From NCBI GenBank assembly GCA_038320345.1, contig JBBQED010000021.1:1-50424 (forward strand): DNA of 50,424 nt, in the 5' to 3' direction. Position 1 is the first letter of the stretch. Every line of letters begins with the position of its first letter. This DNA is from JBBQED01 sp038320345 (lineage in GTDB: Bacteria; Bacteroidota; Bacteroidia; AKYH767-A; OLB10). The notes beneath the pieces are model-generated. The model was given only the letters and a program-made list of their open reading frames with translations, did no database searches and was not told the origin of the DNA. A program made the position numbers and the translations under genes. Positions 16,104 through 24,274 of this stretch are shown piece after piece.

Positions 16104-17981
16104 ATGGAAATTAAACAAACGACAGGTCATCTATCGATCAAAGTCGCATGGATCCTTGCCGTCCTTCTTTTTTTACTGCAATTTATTCACAAGATGAAAC
16201 TGCTGCAGGCTGGAGGTAATTTTTTTTCTTGGGATATTTTCGGGTATTACCTTTATTTACCTTTTACTTTTATTTATAAAGATATTGCATTACAAAATCA
16301 GGAAGTAATTGCAAATATTTTTAAATTATATGATCCTTCTACAGCATTTTATCAGGCGTTTCAATTACCCAATCATAACTGGATGCCGGGATATACAATC
16401 GGATTATCATTATTGTATGCTCCATTTTTTTTGATAGCACATCTATGGGCTTCCTTCACTAATTATCCTCAGGATGGATTTTCATTTCCTTATCAGTTTT
16501 GTGTGAGTAATGGAATGATCGTTTATATTATTGCCGGCATATTTTTATTGAGAAAAGTATTATTGAATTTTTTTTCTGATAAGGTAACTGCAATAACCTT
16601 AATCATCATGTATTTTGGAACTAATAATTATCAGGAGATCATGCATGATTCCCTGGAACCTCATGCAGCTTTGTTTGCTTTTTATGCATTATTATTTTAC
16701 TTATTGATCAAGTGGTATAAGGAACCTAACTATAAAAAATCCATCATGCTTGGTCTAACTGGCGGACTTATGGTGGAAATCAGAGGAAGTGAAATCTTAC
16801 TTGTTTTCATCACTTTGTTGTGGGATGTAAAAAACAAAACCGATTTCATTGCCAGATTAAAGTTCTATCTTTTTCATTATAAAAAAATTATAATTCTATT
16901 TGTTTCTGCTTTATTTATTTTTCTACCACAGTTCCTACACTGGAAATATGTTTCCGGAGATTGGTATTTTGATAATTACCAATCAGCAGAAGGATTTAAT
17001 TTCCTCCGTCCACATTTAGTGGAAGTGTTATTTAGTTTTAAAAAGAGTCTCTTTGTTTATACTCCTGTTCTTTTATTTGCAGTTGCAGGATTATTCCTGA
17101 TGCGAAAAAGAACTCCTGGCTTGTTTCTTCCCGTTACAATTTTTCTAGTCTTAAATACATATCTTCTTTCCTGTTGGTTATTATGGTGGAACGCAACCAG
17201 CTTTGGCTTGAGGTACATGGTGGAATCTTATGCGGTTTTTAGTATCCCCATGGCCGTTAGTGTTGAGCGTATTTTATATTCCGACAAAAGAATCAAATAC
17301 GGATTATTGCTGCTGATTTCATTTTTGATTTTCTTAAACATCTTTCAAACATGGCAAGCGGATAAAGGCATCATTCATCAAGAGCGTATGACTGCTAAGT
17401 ATTATGCTGCCGTTTTTCTAAAAACTAAAATTCCAACTGGAGCTGCTTCTTTTCTTGAATTGGATAGAAATACTAGTTTCAAAGGGAAACCTTTCAACGA
17501 AATATTGTATTCGCACAAGACGATTGGTTATTTCAATTTCGATGATATAAATTCTATTCCAATAAATTCGGAAATTCTTGATACTTCAGTTTCATTAAGT
17601 TCGCCTAATTCTTGTAGGCTCGACATAAATAATATTTATTCTCCTACATTACGATTGCCCTATTCTTCGATCACTAAAAATGATTTTGCATGGTTACGAC
17701 TTACTCTTCATTATTATTGCGATGTTGATTTGACTGAAAATCCTGCTAGTTTAGTCTTACACGCCGAGTTAGATGGTACCGGTCGTGCTACAGATAAGTA
17801 TGAGGCAGTTGATCTTGAAAAAAGACCATTTAAAAAAGGAGCATGGAATACATTGATTTACGATTATCAAACACCTTATCCCTTTTCAAGAAGTGAACCC
17901 ATTGTGATTTATGTTTGGTTGAGGGGAAATCATCCTTTTTATATCGATGATTTTAAAATCGATGCATACGAGTTAAAATAG
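16104..17981 (+). CDS. GT-C-like membrane protein with C-terminal beta-rich domain (paralogue 2)
   Basis: 625-aa close paralogue of the protein at 11949-13841, with the same order of helices, the first-loop motif SWDIFGYYLYLPF, and a C-terminal beta-rich part ending HPFYIDDFKIDAY. An in-frame GTG lies at 16095, but the ATG at 16104 aligns with the N-terminus of the paralogue (MEIKQ against MTIETKQ) and is preferred. The two copies diverge by substitutions throughout, so the duplication is not recent. They probably act on related but different substrates. Confidence 0.65.
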   Translation: MEIKQTTGHLSIKVAWILAVLLFLLQFIHKMKLLQAGGNFFSWDIFGYYLYLPFTFIYKDIALQNQEVIANIFKLYDPSTAFYQAFQLPNHNWMPGYTIGLSLLYAPFFLIAHLWASFTNYPQDGFSFPYQFCVSNGMIVYIIAGIFLLRKVLLNFFSDKVTAITLIIMYFGTNNYQEIMHDSLEPHAALFAFYALLFYLLIKWYKEPNYKKSIMLGLTGGLMVEIRGSEILLVFITLLWDVKNKTDFIARLKFYLFHYKKIIILFVSALFIFLPQFLHWKYVSGDWYFDNYQSAEGFNFLRPHLVEVLFSFKKSLFVYTPVLLFAVAGLFLMRKRTPGLFLPVTIFLVLNTYLLSCWLLWWNATSFGLRYMVESYAVFSIPMAVSVERILYSDKRIKYGLLLLISFLIFLNIFQTWQADKGIIHQERMTAKYYAAVFLKTKIPTGAASFLELDRNTSFKGKPFNEILYSHKTIGYFNFDDINSIPINSEILDTSVSLSSPNSCRLDINNIYSPTLRLPYSSITKNDFAWLRLTLHYYCDVDLTENPASLVLHAELDGTGRATDKYEAVDLEKRPFKKGAWNTLIYDYQTPYPFSRSEPIVIYVWLRGNHPFYIDDFKIDAYELK

Positions 17982-18075
17982 TCTGTAAAAATTTTATAAA
18001 TACTTGAAATATAAGGAATTATGATTGCTTTTGATAGGTCTTCATTGTTCTACTACTTGATTTGATAGGTATTTT

Positions 18076-18083
18076 TAACTTTG
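18076..18083 (+). promoter_or_regulatory. -7 element TAACTTTG before the methyltransferase
   Basis: An exact TAnnTTTG box lies 12 bases before the ATG at 18096. It overlaps a TTG (18081) that would otherwise be an upstream in-frame start. Transcription should begin after that TTG, so the ATG at 18096 is the credible start. Confidence 0.5.
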
Positions 18084-18095
18084 CACTCCCTAAAA

Positions 18096-18911
18096 ATGAT
18101 GCAAGTAGAAAAATTCTTCGAGTTGTTCCTTTTGGAATTGAAAGTCGATCAAGATCTATGGTCTTACTATAAATTCCATTCTGATACAGATAGTTTTGAG
18201 TTTCGTAAGGCTTATTTCTGCCAGCGATTAGAGTACATTGAAAAGCATATCACAAAAAAGGATTCAATTACTTGGGATCTGGGCTGTGGGTATGGAACAA
18301 CTGCAATTTTTCTGGCCCTCAATGGATATAAGGTTCATGGTACAACACTCGAATTTTATTACAAAGAAATTCCAGAACGTCTTGCATATTGGAAGCAGTT
18401 CGGGGATGTGAGTGGATTTACTTTCGATTATGAAGATCTTTTTGATACTTCAGTGCAGCGTGAAAAATTCGATTACATCATTGTTCAAGACACTTTGCAT
18501 CATCTGGAACCCCTAGATAATGCCCTGCAGATTTTACATGATCACCTGAAACCGAAAGGAGAGATGGTAGTGATTGAAGAGAATGGAAATAATATTATAC
18601 AATGTGCAAAACTCTATAAGCAGAGAGGTAATAAGCGTATCATTGAAATTTACGATGAACGCTTGAAGAAAAATATTTTATTGGGTAATGAAAATATCCG
18701 TTCGCTTATGCAATGGAAATTAGCAATGCAAGAAAAAGGTCTTTCAATTGAACAGCAAAGCGTGCAATATATACGTGCTTACCCTCCCTCATTTTTTCGA
18801 AAATGGGGGTATGAGAAAGCGATCGGTAAAGAACAAAGTCTATGGAAGAAAAACAGTTTTGCACGCGAATATTTTTTCTTCGGTATTAATTTCATTGCAA
18901 AGCCTCAATAA
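18096..18911 (+). CDS. Class I SAM-dependent methyltransferase
   Basis: 271-aa methyltransferase. Motif I is TWDLGCGYGTTAIFLA, motif II region HGTTLEF, and motif IV is DYIIVQDTLHHLEPLDNAL, all in the usual order for the Rossmann-like class I fold. An N-terminal helical part of about 60 residues precedes it, and a C-terminal extension of about 80 residues may bind substrate. The acceptor is unknown. Its place in the glycan block suggests sugar or lipid-linked intermediates. Small-molecule methyltransferases such as UbiG-like enzymes are the alternative. Confidence 0.75.
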   Translation: MMQVEKFFELFLLELKVDQDLWSYYKFHSDTDSFEFRKAYFCQRLEYIEKHITKKDSITWDLGCGYGTTAIFLALNGYKVHGTTLEFYYKEIPERLAYWKQFGDVSGFTFDYEDLFDTSVQREKFDYIIVQDTLHHLEPLDNALQILHDHLKPKGEMVVIEENGNNIIQCAKLYKQRGNKRIIEIYDERLKKNILLGNENIRSLMQWKLAMQEKGLSIEQQSVQYIRAYPPSFFRKWGYEKAIGKEQSLWKKNSFAREYFFFGINFIAKPQ

Positions 18912-18946
18912 GCTCTTTAAGGATCTTTAATTTAATCATCGCATTA

Positions 18947-18954
18947 TAATTTTG
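18947..18954 (+). promoter_or_regulatory. -7 element TAATTTTG abutting a start codon
   Basis: An exact TAnnTTTG match ends three bases before the ATG at 18958. If it is used, the transcript would be nearly or fully leaderless. It could instead be a chance match inside an operon. Confidence 0.35.
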
Positions 18955-18957
18955 CAT

Positions 18958-19677
18958 ATGACCTTCCAAAAACTATCGATCGTTATTCCCTGCTTTAATG
19001 AAGGTCCAACGGTGCATCGTATTCTGGATCGAGTGCGTGATGTAAAACTAGATTTCGGGATCTCAAAAGAGATTGTTCTAGTGAACGATTGTTCTACTGA
19101 TAATACCCGTAGTGTTTTGGAAGCTTATGCATTACAATATCCGGATAGTGGGATTCGCATTTATCATCATCCAATAAATAAAGGTAAAGGCGCTGCTTTA
19201 CATACGGGTATTAAAGAAGCAACCGGAGATTATATCATCATCCAAGATGCAGATTTAGAATATGATCCTCGGGAATTTAATCTCTTGATAAAACCTGCCG
19301 TTGAAGCCGAAGCTGATGTAGTTTATGGTTCTCGTTTCAGCGGGGGAAATCCACATCGTATTCTTTTCTTTTGGCATACCCTCGGAAATACATTTTTAAC
19401 TTTTCTGTCAAACCTGTTTACCAATCTGAATCTTACAGATATGGAAACTTGTTATAAGATGTTTCGAAGGGAGATCGTTCAAAAAATCGAATTGAAAGAA
19501 CAGCGTTTTGGTTTTGAACCGGAAATAACGGCAAAGCTTGCAAGAGTTCCTAAAATCCGGATTTATGAAGTAGGTATCTCTTATTACGGTCGTACGTATG
19601 AAGAAGGAAAAAAGATTAATTGGAAAGATGGATTCAGGGCGATCTATTGCATTTTGCGCTATAATTTATTCAGATAA
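18958..19677 (+). CDS. GT2 glycosyltransferase, dolichyl-phosphate mannose synthase-like
   Basis: 239-aa soluble GT2 enzyme without membrane helices. The GT-A fold starts LSIVIPCFNEGPTVHRI. The metal-binding D97-A-D is in IIQDADLEYDPREF, and later motifs are GSRFSGGNPHR, DMETCYKMFRREI and GFEPEITAKLA. This set is typical of small DPM1-type enzymes that charge polyprenyl phosphate with a hexose. A TTG at 18952 is in frame, but the ATG at 18958 directly precedes the domain. It lies between two methyltransferase genes in the same direction. Confidence 0.85.
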   Translation: MTFQKLSIVIPCFNEGPTVHRILDRVRDVKLDFGISKEIVLVNDCSTDNTRSVLEAYALQYPDSGIRIYHHPINKGKGAALHTGIKEATGDYIIIQDADLEYDPREFNLLIKPAVEAEADVVYGSRFSGGNPHRILFFWHTLGNTFLTFLSNLFTNLNLTDMETCYKMFRREIVQKIELKEQRFGFEPEITAKLARVPKIRIYEVGISYYGRTYEEGKKINWKDGFRAIYCILRYNLFR

Positions 19678-19699
19678 TTTTATGATTCTCTCCTAATTA

Positions 19700-20437
19700 A
19701 TGGAATCTTCTTTTACATTTCGCGAACTGGATCCTGAAGGTTTTGAAACTCTTGAGGCGATTAGCAAAGCTGGTCACTTCAATCGTTGGATGTATGCGAA
19801 GGTAAGTCCTCATTTAGAAGGTAATATCCTTGAGATAGGTTCCGGCATAGGAAATCTCTCTTCTTTTTTTCTGGCGGATGGAAAAAAAATCACTCTTAGC
19901 GATGTCAGAGCCAACTACTGCGATCAACTGCGATTTCGCTTTGGAAAAGAAAAGAGCTTGCAGTCTATTCAGTTGCTAGATCTGGTAGATCCTGATTTTA
20001 CTTCCCGTCATGCAGCTTTATTGGGAACGTTTGATAGTGCGTTTGCTCTCAATGTGATAGAACATATTGAAAATGATAAACTTGCATTACAGAACTTAAA
20101 ATCGCTGCTTAAGCCCGGTGGAAAATTGCTGATTCTAGTGCCTGCCGGTCAGTGGCTTTATAATGGAATTGATAAAAAACTCATGCATTTTAGAAGGTAT
20201 TCAAAGCACTCTTTGAAGTCCTTATTTATAGAAACGGGTTTTTCTGTCCGACGAACTTGTTTTTTTAATGCTTTAGGCGTTCCAGCTTGGTGGTGGAGTG
20301 GCTCAATCATGAAAAACGACATGATTAAAGGCGGACAAATGAACACCTTTGATCATTTAATTCCAATTGCCAGGGTTATCGATTTCTTTGTTTCACGGAT
20401 TTTCGGATTATCAGTGATTACCATTGGAATAAAGTAA
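19700..20437 (+). CDS. Class I SAM-dependent methyltransferase
   Basis: 245-aa methyltransferase. Motif I is ILEIGSGIGNLSSFF, and the acidic ribose-binding residue follows in LSDVRANY. Motif IV region NVIEHIENDKLALQNL and LLKPGGKLLILVPA complete the fold. RRYSKHSLKSLF near residue 165 resembles family members found in surface-polysaccharide clusters. It is the last gene of the glycan block, 22 bases after the GT2 gene, so the two are likely in one transcript. The acceptor is unknown. Confidence 0.78.
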   Translation: MESSFTFRELDPEGFETLEAISKAGHFNRWMYAKVSPHLEGNILEIGSGIGNLSSFFLADGKKITLSDVRANYCDQLRFRFGKEKSLQSIQLLDLVDPDFTSRHAALLGTFDSAFALNVIEHIENDKLALQNLKSLLKPGGKLLILVPAGQWLYNGIDKKLMHFRRYSKHSLKSLFIETGFSVRRTCFFNALGVPAWWWSGSIMKNDMIKGGQMNTFDHLIPIARVIDFFVSRIFGLSVITIGIK

Positions 20438-20670
20438 GTTTTCAACCCTCATTGCTGAAAATCAGTACGTTGATTTGTAAATCATGGTGCCATCTATTTA
20501 TTTTCGCGGCCATTTTGAGGGAGAAAATCTCAGGAATCAAGAAATTAACAAAGCTGTTACAGAGGCAGTTTATAAGCCTTTGTCAAAATCTGTTAATAAG
20601 TTTTGCAATTCAGGATAAATCACCTACTTTTGCATCCCCTTAGTAAAATTACCTCTAAATCAATAGCAAA
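20438..20670. other. Leader region of the ribosomal-protein operon
   Basis: The first 160 bases show no supported gene; a short frame starting near 20452 has no recognisable product. The promoter at 20602-20632 lies at the downstream end, leaving a leader of roughly 35 bases before the rplM GTG. I see no known ribosomal-protein autoregulatory fold in so short a leader. Confidence 0.4.
20602..20632 (+). promoter_or_regulatory. Promoter of rplM operon: TTTG-N19-TACTTTTG
   Basis: TTTG (20602-20605) and TACTTTTG (20625-20632) match both consensus boxes exactly with the ideal 19-base spacing. This is the clearest promoter in the window and fits a strongly expressed ribosomal operon. Confidence 0.75.
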
Positions 20671-21120
20671 GTGAATACGCTGAGTTACAAAACCATTTCG
20701 GCCAACGCTAAAACCGTAAAAAAAGAGTGGGTAATACTGGATGCAAAAGATCAGGTTTTAGGTCGTTTCGCCTCACAGGTTGCCATGATTCTTCGCGGTA
20801 AGACGAAGGCTAGCTTCACACCTCACGTAGATTGTGGTGACAACGTTATCATTATCAACGCGGATAAAATCAAACTTACCGGACGTAAAAAGTCGGAGAA
20901 GGAATACGTATCCCATACAGGTTACCCTGGTGGACAACGTTTTGATACTCCTGAAAAACTGTTGGTGAAGAAGCCTACTGCAGTGCTAGAAAGAGCAATC
21001 TACGGTATGATTCCGAAAAATCGCTTAGGAAATGCAGTTAAAGGAAATCTGTACCTGTACACAGGAACCGACCATCCACACACTGCTCAACAACCAAAAG
21101 CAGTAACTCTAAAATACTGA
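20671..21120 (+). CDS. rplM: 50S ribosomal protein L13
   Basis: 149-aa large-subunit protein L13, needed early in 50S assembly. Family landmarks are WVILDAKDQVLGRFAS near the N-terminus, GDNVIIINADKIKLTGRK, and the AIYGMIPKNRLG motif. The start is GTG at 20671, about 38 bases after the -7 box; no upstream ATG is available. It heads the rplM-rpsI-rpsB-tsf cluster, with rpsI 13 bases downstream, the classical gene order. Confidence 0.97.
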   Translation: MNTLSYKTISANAKTVKKEWVILDAKDQVLGRFASQVAMILRGKTKASFTPHVDCGDNVIIINADKIKLTGRKKSEKEYVSHTGYPGGQRFDTPEKLLVKKPTAVLERAIYGMIPKNRLGNAVKGNLYLYTGTDHPHTAQQPKAVTLKY

Positions 21121-21133
21121 TTCAATTATTCCA

Positions 21134-21520
21134 ATGGAAATCACTCATACCATCGGTCGTAGGAAAACTGCCATTGCACGTGTATATGTGCAGCCGGGCA
21201 ACGGAGCAATCCTCGTAAATAACCGCGACTACAAAATTTATTTCCCTACTCTTCCTTTACAAAATCTGCTGGTTCAGGCATTTGATTTATCAAAAACCCG
21301 TGATCAGTATGATGTAAAAGTAAATGTGAATGGTGGTGGTTACAATGGTCAGGCAGAAGCAATTCGCATGGCTATTTCCCGCGCTCTTTGCAAAATCAAT
21401 CTGGAGCATCGTCCGGTTTTGAAGTCACACGGACTTCTTACTCGTGATCCTCGTATGGTTGAGCGTAAGAAATACGGTCAGCGTAAAGCTCGTCGTCGCT
21501 TCCAGTTCAGCAAACGTTAA
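21134..21520 (+). CDS. rpsI: 30S ribosomal protein S9
   Basis: 128-aa small-subunit protein S9, whose C-terminal tail reaches the P-site tRNA. GRRKTAIARVYVQPG at the N-terminus, VNGGGYNGQAEAIRMAISRAL in the middle, and the basic tail ending QFSKR are diagnostic. The final Lys-Arg that contacts tRNA is present. It lies 13 bases after rplM and 31 before rpsB. Confidence 0.97.
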   Translation: MEITHTIGRRKTAIARVYVQPGNGAILVNNRDYKIYFPTLPLQNLLVQAFDLSKTRDQYDVKVNVNGGGYNGQAEAIRMAISRALCKINLEHRPVLKSHGLLTRDPRMVERKKYGQRKARRRFQFSKR

Positions 21521-21551
21521 TAGTAGAATTCTTTATAATAGATCCAGCGTA

Positions 21552-22412
21552 ATGATTAATGTAACGCAAGAAGACCTCCTTAATGCAGGCGTGCATTTCG
21601 GCCACCTAAAGCGCAAGTGGAATCCGAAAATGGCTCCGTATATCTTTATGGAGCGCAATGGTATTCATATTATCGATCTGAATAAAACACATGCTCGTCT
21701 TGAAGAAGCCGCTGCTGCTGTAAAACAGATTGCGAAATCAGGTAAGAAAATCCTTTTTGTAGCCACAAAAAAGCAAGCGAAAGAAATCGTTGCGAGTGCT
21801 GCAAAATCGGTTAACATGCCTTATATCACTGAGCGTTGGCCCGGTGGCATGCTCACTAATTTCGCTACTCAGCGTAAATCAGTGAAGAAAATGACTTCGT
21901 TGGATAAAATGATGACTGACGGTACACTCGACGTAGTTTCTAAACGTGAGCGTCTTCAGATCTCTCGCCAAAAAGCAAAGCTTGAAAAAATTCTTGGCTC
22001 TATCGCTGATTTGAACCGCCTCCCAGCGGCTCTCTTTATCGTTGATGCCGTGAAAGAACATATCGCAGTTGCTGAAGCTATCAATCTAGGAATTCCTACG
22101 ATTGCTATCAACGATACGAATTCTGATCCTTCTATCATCGATTTTCCAATCCCAGCAAATGATGATGCTACCAAATCTATTGAACTGATCATGCAATACA
22201 TGGTGAGCGCTATTGAAGATGGTTTGTCAGAACGTAAAGTGGATAAAGAACAGGAACGTGAAAAAGAATCTGCTACTGATGAAGAAGCAGAAGATCGTCG
22301 CCTTGTAAACGTTGGTGGTGATGATGAAGCAGATGGTGAAAAACCTAAAGCTCCAGGTGCTGGTAAACCGGCCTCCAATCGTCCTCGCAAAAGTGGCCCC
22401 CCTCGCAGATAA
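21552..22412 (+). CDS. rpsB: 30S ribosomal protein S2
   Basis: 286-aa protein S2. LLNAGVHFGHLKRKWNPKMAPYIF and ERWPGGMLTNF are the family signatures, and the coiled-coil region lies around residues 120-160. The start ATG at 21552 gives the canonical N-terminus. The reading frame extends further upstream but would only read through rpsI. The last ~60 residues form a charged, low-complexity tail (KEQEREKESATDEEAED then basic PRKSGPPRR) beyond the core domain, a disordered extension of the kind seen in Bacteroidota S2. Confidence 0.96.
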   Translation: MINVTQEDLLNAGVHFGHLKRKWNPKMAPYIFMERNGIHIIDLNKTHARLEEAAAAVKQIAKSGKKILFVATKKQAKEIVASAAKSVNMPYITERWPGGMLTNFATQRKSVKKMTSLDKMMTDGTLDVVSKRERLQISRQKAKLEKILGSIADLNRLPAALFIVDAVKEHIAVAEAINLGIPTIAINDTNSDPSIIDFPIPANDDATKSIELIMQYMVSAIEDGLSERKVDKEQEREKESATDEEAEDRRLVNVGGDDEADGEKPKAPGAGKPASNRPRKSGPPRR

Positions 22413-22445
22413 TTATTGATCAGGGCTTAATAAATTAAATACTAC

Positions 22446-22467
22446 GCGGGATGAAATTTCATCCCGC
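22446..22467. terminator. 22-bp perfect palindrome between rpsB and tsf
   Basis: The two arms GCGGGATGAAA and TTTCATCCCGC form an uninterrupted palindrome in the 90-base gap. It is followed by CTCTTTAAA instead of a clean T run. It may be an attenuator, an RNA-processing or stability hairpin, or a weak terminator adjusting the S2 to EF-Ts ratio. Confidence 0.5.
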
Positions 22468-22502
22468 TCTCTTTAAATAGTAATCTCAATACACCTATAA
22501 TC

Positions 22503-23339
22503 ATGTCAAGTACCACCACTATATCAGCTGCAGATGTAAATAAACTGCGCCAGATGACCGGTGCAGGAATGATGGACTGCAAAAAGGCTCTTACTGAAGC
22601 AAACGGCGATTTCGAAGCCGCTATTGATAACCTTCGTAAGAAAGGTCAAAAAGTTGCTGCCAATCGTGCCGACCGTGAAGCAAAAGAAGGATATATCCTT
22701 GCTAAAACAAATGACGCTGGTAATCGCGGTTACCTCGTTGCTATCAGTTGCGAAACCGATTTCGTAGCTAAAAATCAAGACTTCGTAACCTTCGTTGAAG
22801 GAGTGCTGAATGTTGCGATGACCAATGACGCTAAAGATGCTGAATCATTAAAAGCAATGTCAATGGATGGAGTTACCATCAATGATAAATTGTTTGATAT
22901 GATTGGTAAAATTGGTGAGAAAATTGAACTCTCCCGCTATGAAGTGATCGATGCTCCTAAAGTGGTTTCTTATATTCACCCAGGAAATCGTTTGGCTGCT
23001 GTAGTAGGTTTAAGTTCTGCTTCTGCTCCTGAGTCTGCTGGAAGAGATGTTGCGATGCAAATTGCAGCAATGAATCCTGTAGCTATCGATAAAGATGATG
23101 TAAGTACGGAAATGATCGAGCGTGAACTTGAAATCGCTAAAGATCAAATTCGTGCTGAAGGAAAAGCAGAAGAGATGATTGAGAAAATTGCTCAAGGTAA
23201 ATTGAATAAATTCTATCAGGAGAATACTTTACTCAACCAAGGGTTTATTAAAGAAGATAAAAAAACAGTTCGTCAATATCTCGACAGTGTTGAAAAAGGC
23301 CTTACGATCACGGTCTTCAAACGTGTTCAGTTAGGTTAA
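22503..23339 (+). CDS. tsf: Translation elongation factor Ts
   Basis: 278-aa nucleotide-exchange factor for EF-Tu. The N-terminal UBA-like region carries VNKLRQMTGAGMMDCKKALTEANGDFEAAIDNLRKKG, with the TGAGMMDCKKAL signature. The TDFVAKN motif that contacts EF-Tu follows at about residues 85-91. Length and motifs are normal. The gene follows rpsB in the usual order and is closed by the terminator at 23352-23381. Confidence 0.97.
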   Translation: MSSTTTISAADVNKLRQMTGAGMMDCKKALTEANGDFEAAIDNLRKKGQKVAANRADREAKEGYILAKTNDAGNRGYLVAISCETDFVAKNQDFVTFVEGVLNVAMTNDAKDAESLKAMSMDGVTINDKLFDMIGKIGEKIELSRYEVIDAPKVVSYIHPGNRLAAVVGLSSASAPESAGRDVAMQIAAMNPVAIDKDDVSTEMIERELEIAKDQIRAEGKAEEMIEKIAQGKLNKFYQENTLLNQGFIKEDKKTVRQYLDSVEKGLTITVFKRVQLG

Positions 23340-23351
23340 TCCCTTTATAAA

Positions 23352-23381
23352 AATCCCGGCTCATGAGTCGGGATTTTTTTT
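23352..23381 (+). terminator. Rho-independent terminator after tsf
   Basis: The stem AATCCCG / CGGGATT surrounds a loop of about ten bases and is followed by a run of eight T. It ends the ribosomal-protein operon. Confidence 0.85.
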
Positions 23382-23467
23382 GCCCTATCGGATTTTGCAA
23401 GTGCAAAAATCAGCGCTGAAAAATGTATTTCTATCCGTCATCAAATTTCTGCCCTATCGTTAATTTA

Positions 23468-23475
23468 TATATTTG
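23468..23475 (+). promoter_or_regulatory. -7 element TATATTTG of pyrH-frr
   Basis: An exact TAnnTTTG match lies after the tsf terminator and 27 bases before the pyrH ATG; TTTC at 23446-23449 may serve as -33. It indicates that pyrH-frr is its own transcription unit. Confidence 0.5.
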
Positions 23476-23502
23476 TCTTCTTTAATTCCTGACTTCCAAC
23501 TA

Positions 23503-24210
23503 ATGAAATACAAACGCATTCTTCTCAAACTTAGTGGTGAAGCCCTTATGGGTGATAAGCAATTCGGTATTGATAACAACCGCCTAGCTCAATATGCTGC
23601 CGATATACATGTAGCAGTTGGTTTAGGTGTGGAGGTGGCTATTGTGATTGGTGGTGGAAATATTTTTCGTGGGATTCAAGCTGCTGAAGGCGGAATGGAT
23701 AGAGTGCAAGGTGATTATATGGGAATGTTGGCCACTGTGATTAATTCAATGGCTTTACAGGCAGCTTTAGAAGGAATTGGTGTGATGACTCGCCTGCAGA
23801 GTGCGATTAAGATGGAAGCCATCTGCGAGCCTTTTATCCGTCGTCGTGCTGTTCGTCACCTGGAAAAAGGTAGAGTAGTAATTTTTGGCGCAGGTACCGG
23901 TAATCCGTATTTCACTACCGATACTGCTGCTTCTCTTCGTGCTATTGAAATTGAAGCGGATGTAATTCTTAAAGGCACTCGCGTAGATGGAATCTATACC
24001 GCAGATCCAGAGAAAGATAAATCTGCAACGCGTTATTCTAAATTGTCGTTTCAGGAAGTGTATGATAAAGATCTAAAAGTGATGGATCGTACTGCCTTTA
24101 CACTGTGCCATGAAAATAATCTCCCCATTATCGTTTTTGATATGAATAAAGAAGGAAATCTCGCTCGACTTGTAAAAGGCGAAGAAATTGGAACGCTGGT
24201 AGAAGTATAA
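23503..24210 (+). CDS. pyrH: UMP kinase
   Basis: 235-aa bacterial UMP kinase, which phosphorylates UMP to UDP for pyrimidine nucleotide and cell-wall precursor supply. YKRILLKLSGEALMGD starts the amino-acid-kinase fold; VIGGGNIFRG and FGAGTGNPYFTTDTAASLRAIEI are family motifs, and GTRVDGIYTADPEKD closes the nucleotide site. The ATG at 23503 gives the standard N-terminus; a TTG at 23473 is inside the -7 box and is not a credible start. frr follows 64 bases later, the conserved pairing. Confidence 0.96.
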   Translation: MKYKRILLKLSGEALMGDKQFGIDNNRLAQYAADIHVAVGLGVEVAIVIGGGNIFRGIQAAEGGMDRVQGDYMGMLATVINSMALQAALEGIGVMTRLQSAIKMEAICEPFIRRRAVRHLEKGRVVIFGAGTGNPYFTTDTAASLRAIEIEADVILKGTRVDGIYTADPEKDKSATRYSKLSFQEVYDKDLKVMDRTAFTLCHENNLPIIVFDMNKEGNLARLVKGEEIGTLVEV

Positions 24211-24274
24211 GTCCGCAGAATTTTCTCTTAATTATCGTATTTGTATCTTCGTAGTACCTGAAAAAAGTAGCATT

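Noticed and set aside
20452..20643. 63-codon forward frame before rplM
   Set aside because: It covers the -33/-7 promoter of the ribosomal operon and has no recognisable product, so it is most likely chance.
22252..22412. Charged C-terminal tail of S2 as a frameshift artefact
   Set aside because: The frame is continuous, the tail is rich in Glu then Lys/Arg/Pro as known for extended S2 in this phylum, and the next gene follows normally.
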